A stretch of 15,295 bases of DNA, taken from contig CAYSDI010000087.1 in the NCBI GenBank assembly GCA_964429745.1, forward strand, positions 1 to 15,295, written 5' to 3'. The DNA comes from WGOA01 sp964429745. GTDB lineage: Bacteria > Bacteroidota > Bacteroidia > Chitinophagales > BACL12. The notes beneath the pieces were generated by a model, which searched no databases, had not been told where the DNA came from, and saw only the letters and a program-made list of their open reading frames with translations. This document shows positions 7,552 through 14,215 of the stretch, one piece after another (positions within the stretch are counted from its first letter, which is position 1; every line of letters starts with the position of its first letter). A program made the position numbers and the translations under genes.

Positions 7552-7566
7552 CCAGCGGCTTACAGA

Positions 7567-7599
7567 CCAATTTATAAACTTTTATGCAAAAACACCAAA
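7567..7599 (-). promoter_or_regulatory. Possible promoter for the 523-residue protein
   Basis: On the minus strand a TTTG (complement of 7596-7599) precedes TAAATTGG (complement of 7567-7574), which matches the Bacteroidota -7 consensus TAnnTTTG at all but one fixed position. The 21-bp spacing is slightly long, and the -7 box lies 15 bp from the ATG. Confidence 0.3.
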
Positions 7600-7628
7600 C
7601 CCTACCCGCTAAGTTGCTGATAAACAAT

Positions 7629-7671
7629 AGATTCGTTCAACGCAAAGGGACCATTTCGCCCGAATGAATCT
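7629..7671. repeat. Imperfect 10-bp inverted repeat
   Basis: AGATTCGTTC (7629-7638) and GAATGAATCT (7662-7671) are inverted copies with one mismatch, enclosing 23 bp that can pair partly. It lies a few bases after the DUF547 lipoprotein stop and upstream of the next minus-strand gene. It may be a weak terminator or processing hairpin, though no T run follows, or a regulatory site. Confidence 0.4.
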
Positions 7672-7677
7672 TAAACA

Positions 7678-8685
7678 TTAAGGGGTCTTGTTCAATTTCC
7701 AGCTGTAATCGTAAAAACTGATGGCGGTTTCTTCTGGTATGGGCAGGCTGCGGAAGGGGTTTATGTAGGCGATTATTGCGTCCTTGCCGCCAAAGTCAAC
7801 TGCGTACCAATTGAAGATCTGCGAAAGTTCCGCGTATTGATCGCCTTCCTGGTAGCGAAGGAACATAGGATCGTTGAGGGCCGAACGGGTAACGGCGTCT
7901 AATTGTTGGTCCAGTTTGCCCGGCATAAAGGCTCCGTCCAGAATTTTTGGGCAGCCTAAGGCACCGCAAACCAGCGCAAAATGAACGCGCGGGTCGCTGC
8001 GCAAGCCGGCTTCCAGATCGTTCAGGGTGGTTTTTTTACCGGCAACTAAGTAGGTCTGCCGGTCAAAGAATCCAGCAATATCCATTGGGGAAGGGATGGG
8101 ATAGTGTTCAACTACCTGTTGAATAACTAATACATTGTATGCGTTTATATTGAATGCTTTAATCTGTTCAGTGCCGGCTTTTTCCAGGTCGGCCGAAGCG
8201 ATCCGGGCGACCATGTCGTTTAGCATCACTGGTGCCACCGCCAAATCACCGTATCGGACGCGGCCGCCATACACCGCTTCTTTTAGAAACAGATCCAGAT
8301 CAGCGAACAGCGCATCCCATTTGGTAAAGACCTGCTGAGGGACTGTTTCTTTAGGTGATGGCACAGATAGCTCTCCGCTTGGAGCCTCCGTGTTTCCCTT
8401 GCCGCTGCCAGGGTTGACTTCGGAATCGGCTGGATTGGTCAGGCTATCGTTTACGGCATTTGCCTGCAATTGCGCTGATCCAGAACGTTCGGGAGTTGAA
8501 GGCGTGCGCTGGTAAGAAGAGGGCCGAAACGTCTCTTCTTCTGCTTGCGATGCGTTGGCGTCGTGCAAAAGGCTGTCTTTGTCCTGTTCATTGCCTGAAT
8601 CCTGGTTTGCTGTGCCGCTGCTGTGCTCGCTTTGGCACGCATTCGCTAAATTGACAAGCAGTAAGATATAAAGAAATTTTGGCAT
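7678..8685 (-). CDS. DUF547-domain lipoprotein
   Basis: This is a 335-residue predicted lipoprotein. A short hydrophobic signal ends in LANAC, giving lipidated Cys17. Residues 18-118 are a low-complexity Ser/Asn/Glu/Pro/Thr-rich linker. A DUF547 domain fills about 119-335, with FNINAYN at 178-184, HFALVCGALGCP at 235-246 (two conserved Cys and a His) and the C-terminal YDYSWKLN at 325-332. DUF547 proteins are cell-envelope proteins of unknown biochemical role. The linker probably tethers the domain away from the membrane. It is divergent from the sensor kinase with 36 bp between starts, so the promoters must overlap each other or the coding regions. Confidence 0.88.
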   Translation of the reverse strand: MPKFLYILLLVNLANACQSEHSSGTANQDSGNEQDKDSLLHDANASQAEEETFRPSSYQRTPSTPERSGSAQLQANAVNDSLTNPADSEVNPGSGKGNTEAPSGELSVPSPKETVPQQVFTKWDALFADLDLFLKEAVYGGRVRYGDLAVAPVMLNDMVARIASADLEKAGTEQIKAFNINAYNVLVIQQVVEHYPIPSPMDIAGFFDRQTYLVAGKKTTLNDLEAGLRSDPRVHFALVCGALGCPKILDGAFMPGKLDQQLDAVTRSALNDPMFLRYQEGDQYAELSQIFNWYAVDFGGKDAIIAYINPFRSLPIPEETAISFYDYSWKLNKTP

Positions 8686-8721
8686 TGGTTTGTATCTTTA
8701 ACGGGCAATTCCCACCCCGCA

Positions 8722-9954
8722 TTGACCCTTCGCGCTAAATTGAAACGCTGGTTAGGACTGGAAAAGTTCACCTTTGAGCGTTTCCTGCATCTGGCTTTGT
8801 TCACCGGACTTCCGGCTATGTTGCTGTTGGAGTACTCGCTGCTCCCCGAACTGGAGCATTATACGTTTGTGCGCGGGGGAATGGCCCTTGTCTCGTTGGG
8901 CATCTACCTGGCTTCGTTTCGAGTGGCGGTTATCCTTCGTGACTTTACGTTCATCAACTACGTGACGATATACTTGGTTATATCGCACATGATTTTTCTC
9001 ACTTACGTTAATGGGTTCACCTTTTACCTCAGCAGTTTGCTCATTAGCTTGATTTTGGGCGCTTCGCTGGTGTTTCGGACGCGTTTTCAATTGTTGATCT
9101 TTCAGGCCAGTATGTTCCTGTTGGTAACGCAGGCATCCTTTCTGGCAGGTAAAGATACCCAGGTAGACGTTCCGCTTTTTCTGATTTTGTACGTGTTTAT
9201 GAACGTCTGTGCTTACGCCATCCAGGATTACATCTTTAGGCAGCGCGATCGGTTGCAGGATGCGGCAGAAGAGTTGCGCCGTTCTAATGCTTATTTGGAG
9301 CAGTTTGCCTACGCTACCTCGCACGATCTGCAGGAGCCTCTGCGGACCGTGACCAGCTATGTGCAGCTCTTGCAAAAACGCTACGCGGGATCCCTGGGCG
9401 AAGAAGCTGATGAATTTATCCACTTTACCGTAGATGCAACCGGCCGTATGCGGGAAATGATCCAGGGCTTGCTAAAGTTCAGCCGGGTTAGCTCGCAGAA
9501 CTTCCACGCGGATAAGGTGGACCTGAACGAAGTGCTGCGGCAGGTAAGTGACAGTTTAAAGGTCTCTATAGACGAATCGGACGCCAGTATACGCTACTCT
9601 TCTATGCCAGCAATTCTGGGTGACCGCAGCATGCTGGGGCAGTTGTTCCAAAATCTCATTACCAATGCCATTAAGTACCGGGATGAGCAGCGCGCACCCA
9701 TCATAGAAATTGATGTGGTGAGCATCGAAAACGGATGGCGTTTTTCTGTAGGCGACAACGGCATCGGCATCCCGAAAAAGTACCAGGAGCGAGTTTTTGA
9801 GGTGTTTAGCAGGGTGCAGAGCAAGCAGAATGCCGACGGGCTGGGCATAGGATTGGCGCTCTGCAAACGCATCGTCTTCAACCACGGCGGCGAAATCTGG
9901 GTCAAGTCTGACGAAGGAATAGGAAGTACGTTTTATTTCAGCATTATTCGCTGA
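8722..9954 (+). CDS. Sensor histidine kinase, six-TM, TTG start
   Basis: This is a 410-residue membrane kinase. Six hydrophobic segments at about 20-42, 50-66, 76-95, 99-117, 122-142 and 150-170 form the input region, with almost no extracytoplasmic domain. A short coiled coil (172-190) leads to HisKA with phosphoacceptor His201 in YATSHDLQEPLR. The ATPase domain has its N box at 308-318 (Asn311, Asn315), G1 DNGIG at 345-349, F box around 359-363 and G2 GLGIGLALC at 373-381. The only in-frame start before the first helix is TTG 8722; the first ATG would begin at residue 33, inside helix 1. No response regulator is in the window, so it is an orphan here. The signal is unknown. Confidence 0.9.
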   Translation: MTLRAKLKRWLGLEKFTFERFLHLALFTGLPAMLLLEYSLLPELEHYTFVRGGMALVSLGIYLASFRVAVILRDFTFINYVTIYLVISHMIFLTYVNGFTFYLSSLLISLILGASLVFRTRFQLLIFQASMFLLVTQASFLAGKDTQVDVPLFLILYVFMNVCAYAIQDYIFRQRDRLQDAAEELRRSNAYLEQFAYATSHDLQEPLRTVTSYVQLLQKRYAGSLGEEADEFIHFTVDATGRMREMIQGLLKFSRVSSQNFHADKVDLNEVLRQVSDSLKVSIDESDASIRYSSMPAILGDRSMLGQLFQNLITNAIKYRDEQRAPIIEIDVVSIENGWRFSVGDNGIGIPKKYQERVFEVFSRVQSKQNADGLGIGLALCKRIVFNHGGEIWVKSDEGIGSTFYFSIIR

Positions 9955-10531
9955 GGCCGCCTCTTTTTGGCTTTGGCTTTGGCAACAGCCCGGCCAGCCG
10001 GGCAGTCAGTGGCAGCGAACCCGTGCGAAAAGCGAGCATTTCACGCGGCAACTCGTCGGTGAAGTGCACCAGCTTAACCAAAGTGCCCAATCGGGGATTG
10101 ATTTCCAAGCCGCAGATATGGAATCCCGCTTTGAGTTTGGGAACCAAAATGCCGTTGTTGTCCGCGCGGTGCTGCGATTCCAGGCGGCGGTAACCCGAGG
10201 CAATGGCCTCCGCCATGACCACACGCAACAAGGCGCTGTAAATGCCGCGTCCCTGATGCGTTGCGGCGACCGCGCTGTTGCGCATGCGGTACACCCGAGG
10301 CTCTACGGGTGTACCATAGTGAAAGGCCACAGGTTCCTGCCCCAGGAACACGCCAAAGTACCATTCCCCATCGGCCAGCGACTTGTTGCGCCAGCGGTGT
10401 TGCGGCAGCACAAAGGCACCGGTTCCGGCCAATGCTTGGCGGTAGATCAATTGAAAGTGCTGCTGAAAGCCTTGCCGGTCAAGGCGGGTCCAGGTATAGG
10501 GACCGTGCAACGGGGTCAAATCCTGTAACAT
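9944..10531 (-). CDS. GNAT family N-acetyltransferase
   Basis: This 195-residue protein has a GNAT core. Residues 57-72 form the central strands. Residues 86-102 are motif A, with the acetyl-CoA pyrophosphate loop Q-G-R-G at 93-96 followed by a helix. Residues 113-142 match motif B, including the NN pair at 125-126 and the K-x-GF segment. The C-terminus is Pro/Lys-rich. The substrate is not predictable. It starts 40 bp after the ACMSD stop on the same strand and may be co-transcribed with it. Its last 11 bp overlap the end of the sensor kinase gene on the other strand. Confidence 0.85.
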   Translation of the reverse strand: MLQDLTPLHGPYTWTRLDRQGFQQHFQLIYRQALAGTGAFVLPQHRWRNKSLADGEWYFGVFLGQEPVAFHYGTPVEPRVYRMRNSAVAATHQGRGIYSALLRVVMAEAIASGYRRLESQHRADNNGILVPKLKAGFHICGLEINPRLGTLVKLVHFTDELPREMLAFRTGSLPLTARLAGLLPKPKPKRGGLSE

Positions 10532-10542
10532 ATAAATTTATA
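10531..10542. promoter_or_regulatory. AT palindrome at the acetyltransferase start
   Basis: TATAAATTTATA is a perfect 12-bp palindrome that shares its first base with the acetyltransferase start codon. It may be a -7-like element or simply an unstructured, AT-rich initiation region. Confidence 0.25.
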
Positions 10543-10570
10543 TGGAATGGGTTTGGAGTGGTGGGAACTG

Positions 10571-11587
10571 CTAAATCGGGGCGGAGAAATAGTCCGGTTC
10601 CAGGTCCAGCCATTCCATGGTGGCGTTGTGAAAGAGGTCTTCGACGGTGTTTTCCGGCAATTGCATGCCTTCAATCATACGACCAATTTCGAGGTCGCCG
10701 AGGGGAAATGGGTAGTCGGAGCCGAGGCAAACCCGGCGCGTGCCCTGCAGGTCCATAATGTATTCGAGCATGCGCGGATCGTGCGTGATGCTGTCAACCC
10801 AAAATTGGCCAAGGTATTCGCGGGGGTTGCGGGTGTTGTCTACGGCCACCAGGTCGGGACGGCAATGGTAGCCGTGTTCAATGCGGCCGATAGTGCCCAT
10901 GAAGGAACCACCGGCATGGCTGAAGTTGACGCGCAGGTTGGGGAGTTTTTCGAGAACGCCGCTGAAAATCATGGAACACATGGCGCGCGATGTCTCCGCT
11001 GGCATTCCCACCAGCCACGGAAGCCAGTATTTGGTCATGTATTCAAAGCCCATCATGTTCCACGGGTGCACCATCACCGCCAAGTTCAACTGTTCACACG
11101 CCTCGAAAATGGGGTAGAACTCCGGGTCGCCGAGGTTGTTGTTGTTGACGTTGGAACCGATTTGAATGCCCCGCACGCCCAGCGAAACCAGCCGTTCCAG
11201 CTCGCCGATGGCCAGTTTAGCATCTTGCATCGGCACGGTTCCCAGCGCCAGGTAATGTTTGGGGTACGCGGCTTGTATGTCGGCCAAATGATCGTTGAGA
11301 AAGCGCGACAATTCCAGGCAATCCTGAGGCTTGGCCCAATAAGAAAACATGACCGGAATGGTGCAAACCACTTGTACTTGCGTCTGAAACCGGGCGTATT
11401 CTTCAATGCGCAGCTCGGGATCCCAGCAGTTCGCGCCGATTTCGCGAAAAAACTGATTGCCCTTCATCATGCGTTTTCGCCCTTCATTGCCGGGAGCCAG
11501 CCAGACGAAATCGCCGTACCCAAATTTTTCGGCCCACAGCGGCATATCGGGCGGCAGCAGGTGGGTGTGCATGTCAATTTTCAGCAT
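10571..11587 (-). CDS. 2-amino-3-carboxymuconate-6-semialdehyde decarboxylase
   Basis: This 338-residue protein matches ACMSD (EC 4.1.1.45) along its whole length and is close to the human enzyme's 336 residues. The zinc ligands His7, His9, His174 and Asp291 are present. So are active-site Arg48 in FREIGANCWDPE and His224 in FSHAGG. The segments PVMFSYWAKP (78-87), YWLPWLVGMPAET (187-199) and GSDYPFPLG (289-297) are strongly ACMSD-like. The enzyme decarboxylates ACMS in tryptophan or anthranilate breakdown, diverting it from quinolinate and NAD synthesis towards picolinate or complete oxidation. No other kynurenine-pathway gene is in the window. The heptamer repeat tract abuts its start codon. 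Confidence 0.92.
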   Translation of the reverse strand: MLKIDMHTHLLPPDMPLWAEKFGYGDFVWLAPGNEGRKRMMKGNQFFREIGANCWDPELRIEEYARFQTQVQVVCTIPVMFSYWAKPQDCLELSRFLNDHLADIQAAYPKHYLALGTVPMQDAKLAIGELERLVSLGVRGIQIGSNVNNNNLGDPEFYPIFEACEQLNLAVMVHPWNMMGFEYMTKYWLPWLVGMPAETSRAMCSMIFSGVLEKLPNLRVNFSHAGGSFMGTIGRIEHGYHCRPDLVAVDNTRNPREYLGQFWVDSITHDPRMLEYIMDLQGTRRVCLGSDYPFPLGDLEIGRMIEGMQLPENTVEDLFHNATMEWLDLEPDYFSAPI

Positions 11588-11685
11588 AGGTAGGGCATAT
11601 GGCGGTTGGCAGGTAGCGGTTGGCAGCTAGCATAGGAAAGGTGGCGAATGGCGGGTAGCGCATGGCAGTTGGCAGCGAGGTAGTT
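11588..11685. repeat. Degenerate heptamer repeat tract
   Basis: Fourteen contiguous 7-bp units fill the gap upstream of the ACMSD start. Most begin with GC and end in TG or TA: GCATATG, GCGGTTG, GCAGGTA, GCGGTTG, GCAGCTA, ..., GCGAATG, GCGGGTA, GCGCATG, GCAGTTG. The register is strict from 11595 to 11678, with two diverged units in the middle (11630-11643). It touches the start codon, so it must lie in the leader or the promoter of ACMSD. Confidence 0.8.
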
Positions 11686-11707
11686 ACGGGTGAAGGGGTT
11701 CCTTGCG

Positions 11708-12196
11708 TTACTCTGCTGAAAGTTCCGGTTTGGACGGTTGTTCTTTGCCCGCACACACCGGGTCGTTGCACTCTCCGTAGAAGTTCAGGGCATGGCTGTC
11801 GATGCGAAAATTATAGACTTCTTCGACCATGGTTTTGATCCGTTCGATGCGCGGGTCGCAGAATTCCAGAATTCGGCCACAGGTGGTGCAAACCAGGTGA
11901 TCGTGCTGCCTGTAGCCATAGGATTTTTCGTACTTGGTGATGGAGTCCCCGAAGTACTGTTTGCTCACCAGGCTGCAATCAACCAGAATGTCCAAGGTAT
12001 TGTAGACCGTGGCGCGACTCACTTTTAAGTCCTGCTTTTTGAGCTCGAGGTAAAGGGCCTCAGCGTCAAAATGCCCCTTTTTGCCGTAAATGGCCCGCAG
12101 GATATTGAATCGCTCCGGGGTCTTTCGGAGGCTGTTCTGGTCCAGGTAGTCGCGCAAGATGTCTTCTACTGCAGGGTAATCGATGGACGTGGCCAT
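11708..12196 (-). CDS. Fur-family metalloregulator
   Basis: This 162-residue protein has the Fur layout. A winged helix has its recognition helix at about 59-71 (VSRATVYNTLDIL). A dimerisation domain follows, with HDHLVCTTCG at 98-107. Cys103/Cys106 and Cys143/Cys148 form the structural zinc site. His42, Glu90, His98, His100 and His135 are candidate ligands for a regulatory metal. Such proteins repress iron, zinc or peroxide genes, and the branch (Fur, Zur or PerR) cannot be fixed here. It is divergent from the thioesterase gene with 80 bp between starts. The last 14 residues are a variable tail. Confidence 0.93.
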   Translation of the reverse strand: MATSIDYPAVEDILRDYLDQNSLRKTPERFNILRAIYGKKGHFDAEALYLELKKQDLKVSRATVYNTLDILVDCSLVSKQYFGDSITKYEKSYGYRQHDHLVCTTCGRILEFCDPRIERIKTMVEEVYNFRIDSHALNFYGECNDPVCAGKEQPSKPELSAE

Positions 12197-12200
12197 GCCG

Positions 12201-12208
12201 TAAAGTTA
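12201..12208 (-). promoter_or_regulatory. Possible -7 box for the fur-like gene
   Basis: On the minus strand the sequence reads TAACTTTA, one base off the Bacteroidota consensus TAnnTTTG, and ends 4 bp before the ATG. If used, the transcript would have almost no leader. No matching -33 TTTG at the right distance is visible. Confidence 0.3.
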
Positions 12209-12250
12209 GCGTGTTTTCAACGCGCAGCTTGTTGCCCAAAGGCATCAATG

Positions 12251-12272
12251 ACGCTTCATGAGCGTAAGTTTG
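12251..12272 (+). promoter_or_regulatory. Inverted repeat plus -7 box for the thioesterase
   Basis: TAAGTTTG (12265-12272) is a perfect TAnnTTTG box ending 4 bp before the ATG. It overlaps the last base of an inverted repeat, ACGCT-TCATG-AGCGT (12251-12265), that could be an operator. There is no clear -33 element. A leaderless transcript is implied if the box is real. Confidence 0.4.
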
Positions 12273-12276
12273 CGGT

Positions 12277-12795
12277 ATGCTGCAACCCAAATTTCCCTCG
12301 CAATCGGAGACAGTCATGACCGAAATGGTGCTGCCCAACGACACCAACAACCTCGGCAATCTCATGGGAGGGAACCTCTTGCACTGGATGGACATTTGTT
12401 CCGCCATTGCGGCTGGTAAACACGCCAATACCATTGCCGTAACTGCTGCTGTGGACAACGTTTCCTTCCAGCACCCCATTGCCCGCGGTGCCATCGTGAC
12501 CTTGCACAGCCGCGTGACGCGGGCGTTCAATACCTCGATGGAAGTTTACATTGAGGTGTTTTCAGAGACAATGGCGAGCCAGGAAAAGCTGCTCACCAAT
12601 ACGGCCTACTACACGTTTGTGGCACTGGGCGAGGACGGAAAACCCGCTTTGGTGGCGCCGATTGAGCCGCAAACCGATGAAGACCGCCTCCGGTTCGAAG
12701 GGGCTCTTCGCCGACGCGAACTCCGGCTGTTACTCGGCGGCCGTCTCAAGCCAAGCGATACTCCTGCTCTGCAGGCGCTTTTTAAGGTGGATTGA
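12277..12795 (+). CDS. Hot-dog acyl-CoA thioesterase
   Basis: This 172-residue protein belongs to the YciA/ACOT (BACH-type) hot-dog thioesterases, which hydrolyse acyl-CoA to free fatty acid and CoA. The signature LPNDTNNLGNLMGGNLLHWMD is spread over residues 19-39, including Asn24 and Asp39 at the conserved active-site positions. VDNVSFQHPI (59-68) forms the central beta segment. The N-terminal 16 residues (ESQTVMTE-like) are typical of the Bacteroidota version and support ATG 12277 rather than ATG 12316. The C-terminal 35 residues are charged and probably help oligomerisation. It is cytosolic and ends 44 bp before a strong bidirectional terminator. Confidence 0.93.
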   Translation: MLQPKFPSQSETVMTEMVLPNDTNNLGNLMGGNLLHWMDICSAIAAGKHANTIAVTAAVDNVSFQHPIARGAIVTLHSRVTRAFNTSMEVYIEVFSETMASQEKLLTNTAYYTFVALGEDGKPALVAPIEPQTDEDRLRFEGALRRRELRLLLGGRLKPSDTPALQALFKVD

Positions 12796-12839
12796 TCCTG
12801 CCGTTGAGCATCCCCGAGGGCCGTCATAGCGCGGGATCC

Positions 12840-12876
12840 AAAAAAAAGACCGCTTCTAAAGAAGCGGCCTTTTTTT
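12840..12876. terminator. Bidirectional rho-independent terminator
   Basis: A perfect 7-bp stem (CCGCTTC / GAAGCGG, 12850-12856 and 12861-12867) with a TAAA loop is extended by G-C after one mismatch. It is flanked by eight A on the left (12840-12847) and seven T on the right (12870-12876). It therefore works in both directions, for the thioesterase (plus) and the secreted protein gene ending at 12913 (minus). Confidence 0.92.
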
Positions 12877-12912
12877 ATTGGTCAAGTCGGCCGTTCGGAC
12901 CGCGGGGAATGG

Positions 12913-14202
12913 TTACTGCACCGAGAAGGGCAGCGTTTCGGTGTACTCAGCGCCGAAGCTGGTGTAACGGCCCACTAGCATGTAAAAGCCGGGTTCCAGG
13001 TTGTTGAGCTGGATGGTTTGCTGACCACCGCTCCACTCCTGGATTTGCATGACCTGGCGCAAACGACCAACGGCGTCGATGATCTCCAGGCTGTTCAGGC
13101 CCATGCCCCCTTCGACCGTCAACTGGTTCGTGGCAGGGTTCGGGTACAACGAGAGCATGTTGAGCTGCTCAGCGCTGGGCAGATCCTGCATTTCGCGGGC
13201 AACAGGAATGGAGAACGTGTCTCCGTAAACGGTGTAAGGAGATACGTCAAGCGGGGTGATGCTGCAGGCACAGCGAACGCGCCAGGTCCAGGTGGTGCCG
13301 GCACCGGCAACCGAGAAGGGCACGTTAGTAGTGTTGTACGGCGCACTGAGCACATTCACGCTGGGCTGTGGTCCGGTAGGAACGCGCTTGCCATTGACCT
13401 GGCAACCGACAGCGCCAGCGTTTGGCGTCCAATCCAGACGAATCCGGTTAGACAGCGTGGTGTGGCTTTGGCCAGTTGGGGCAGTTGCGGAAGAGCAGGT
13501 GCTGGAGCAGGTAATATCTACCGTGATGCTGCTGGAGGTGGCATAGCACAATGGCAAGGCATCGGTGCAAGGCTGACCGGCCTGAGCGTTGATTTCGTTA
13601 AAGGAGAAAATGATGTTGTTGATTGAAGCGGGACCACCGAAAGCCTGGATGCTGGAAACCCAAACATTCAAGTTGGTAATATCGCTTCCGTTAAAAACTC
13701 CAATGGAGTTGTAAACACTGCACACGTCAATGCCCTGGACCAGCTCGGCAAACGTGCAACAGGGGGTGAACAGGAAGCTGCCGTTGAGCAGGGCCTGGGC
13801 AAAATCCTGCAAGTCGGCAATGTTGTAATTAAAAGCGGTGACAATGAACTGGTCGCCGTCAACAAGGCCGGCAGCTTGAGGATCAAACGCACCCGTCAGG
13901 TTGATGGCCAGAATGCGTGGACCAAACACAGTGCTGTCGTCGTTGTAGACAATGTCCGAAGGATCCTGGAAAAGGTATTCGGTGCGGGTGAGACCGGCTG
14001 TGTAACCAGTCAGCGAGGGGGGTGCCCAAAGCGAGCCATCTGCGCAAATGCTGGGCTGGCTCGTGCTGAGCGTTCCGCCGGAGCCGGCGGGTAAACTGCA
14101 ATTCTGGACCTGGGCTGTTGCGCTCAGGCTTGCTGCCAGCAGGAGGCCGGCGGCCACCAGGGGACGCAGGGTGCTGGAAATTGGGGGTAAAGTCATGGTC
14201 AT
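12913..14202 (-). CDS. T9SS-secreted protein with FnIII-like domain, paralogue A
   Basis: The frame opens at a TTG (14211), but ATG 14202 (429 residues) or ATG 14196 is the likelier start. A signal peptide ends at about ATAQ (residue 31). The next 200 residues are shared with the downstream-numbered neighbour 14216-15211: a QNCSLP-x-GSGGT start, GPRIL, a GD-x-F strand, PCCTFAE with a Cys pair, QGIDVCS, and a C-T-x4-L-C-Y-ATS segment. Residues 240-335 resemble a fibronectin type III-like domain, with R-LDWTP and WTWRVRC. The last 80 residues, from SLYPNPATN, are a type A T9SS sorting domain ending in SVQ. It should be exported across the outer membrane and attached or released. Function unknown; an adhesin-like or structural role is a guess. 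Confidence 0.88.
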   Translation of the reverse strand: MTMTLPPISSTLRPLVAAGLLLAASLSATAQVQNCSLPAGSGGTLSTSQPSICADGSLWAPPSLTGYTAGLTRTEYLFQDPSDIVYNDDSTVFGPRILAINLTGAFDPQAAGLVDGDQFIVTAFNYNIADLQDFAQALLNGSFLFTPCCTFAELVQGIDVCSVYNSIGVFNGSDITNLNVWVSSIQAFGGPASINNIIFSFNEINAQAGQPCTDALPLCYATSSSITVDITCSSTCSSATAPTGQSHTTLSNRIRLDWTPNAGAVGCQVNGKRVPTGPQPSVNVLSAPYNTTNVPFSVAGAGTTWTWRVRCACSITPLDVSPYTVYGDTFSIPVAREMQDLPSAEQLNMLSLYPNPATNQLTVEGGMGLNSLEIIDAVGRLRQVMQIQEWSGGQQTIQLNNLEPGFYMLVGRYTSFGAEYTETLPFSVQ

Positions 14203-14215
14203 GCTGTTCAATGGT

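Noticed and set aside
8651..8672. A sigma-70-like promoter TTGACA...TATAAA for the kinase
   Set aside because: Only about 10 bp separate the elements, instead of 16-18. The match is probably chance within the lipoprotein's signal-peptide codons.
10547..11593. A 348-codon open frame on the plus strand
   Set aside because: It is exactly antisense to the ACMSD gene, which is supported by full-length family motifs. The antisense protein has no recognisable domain.
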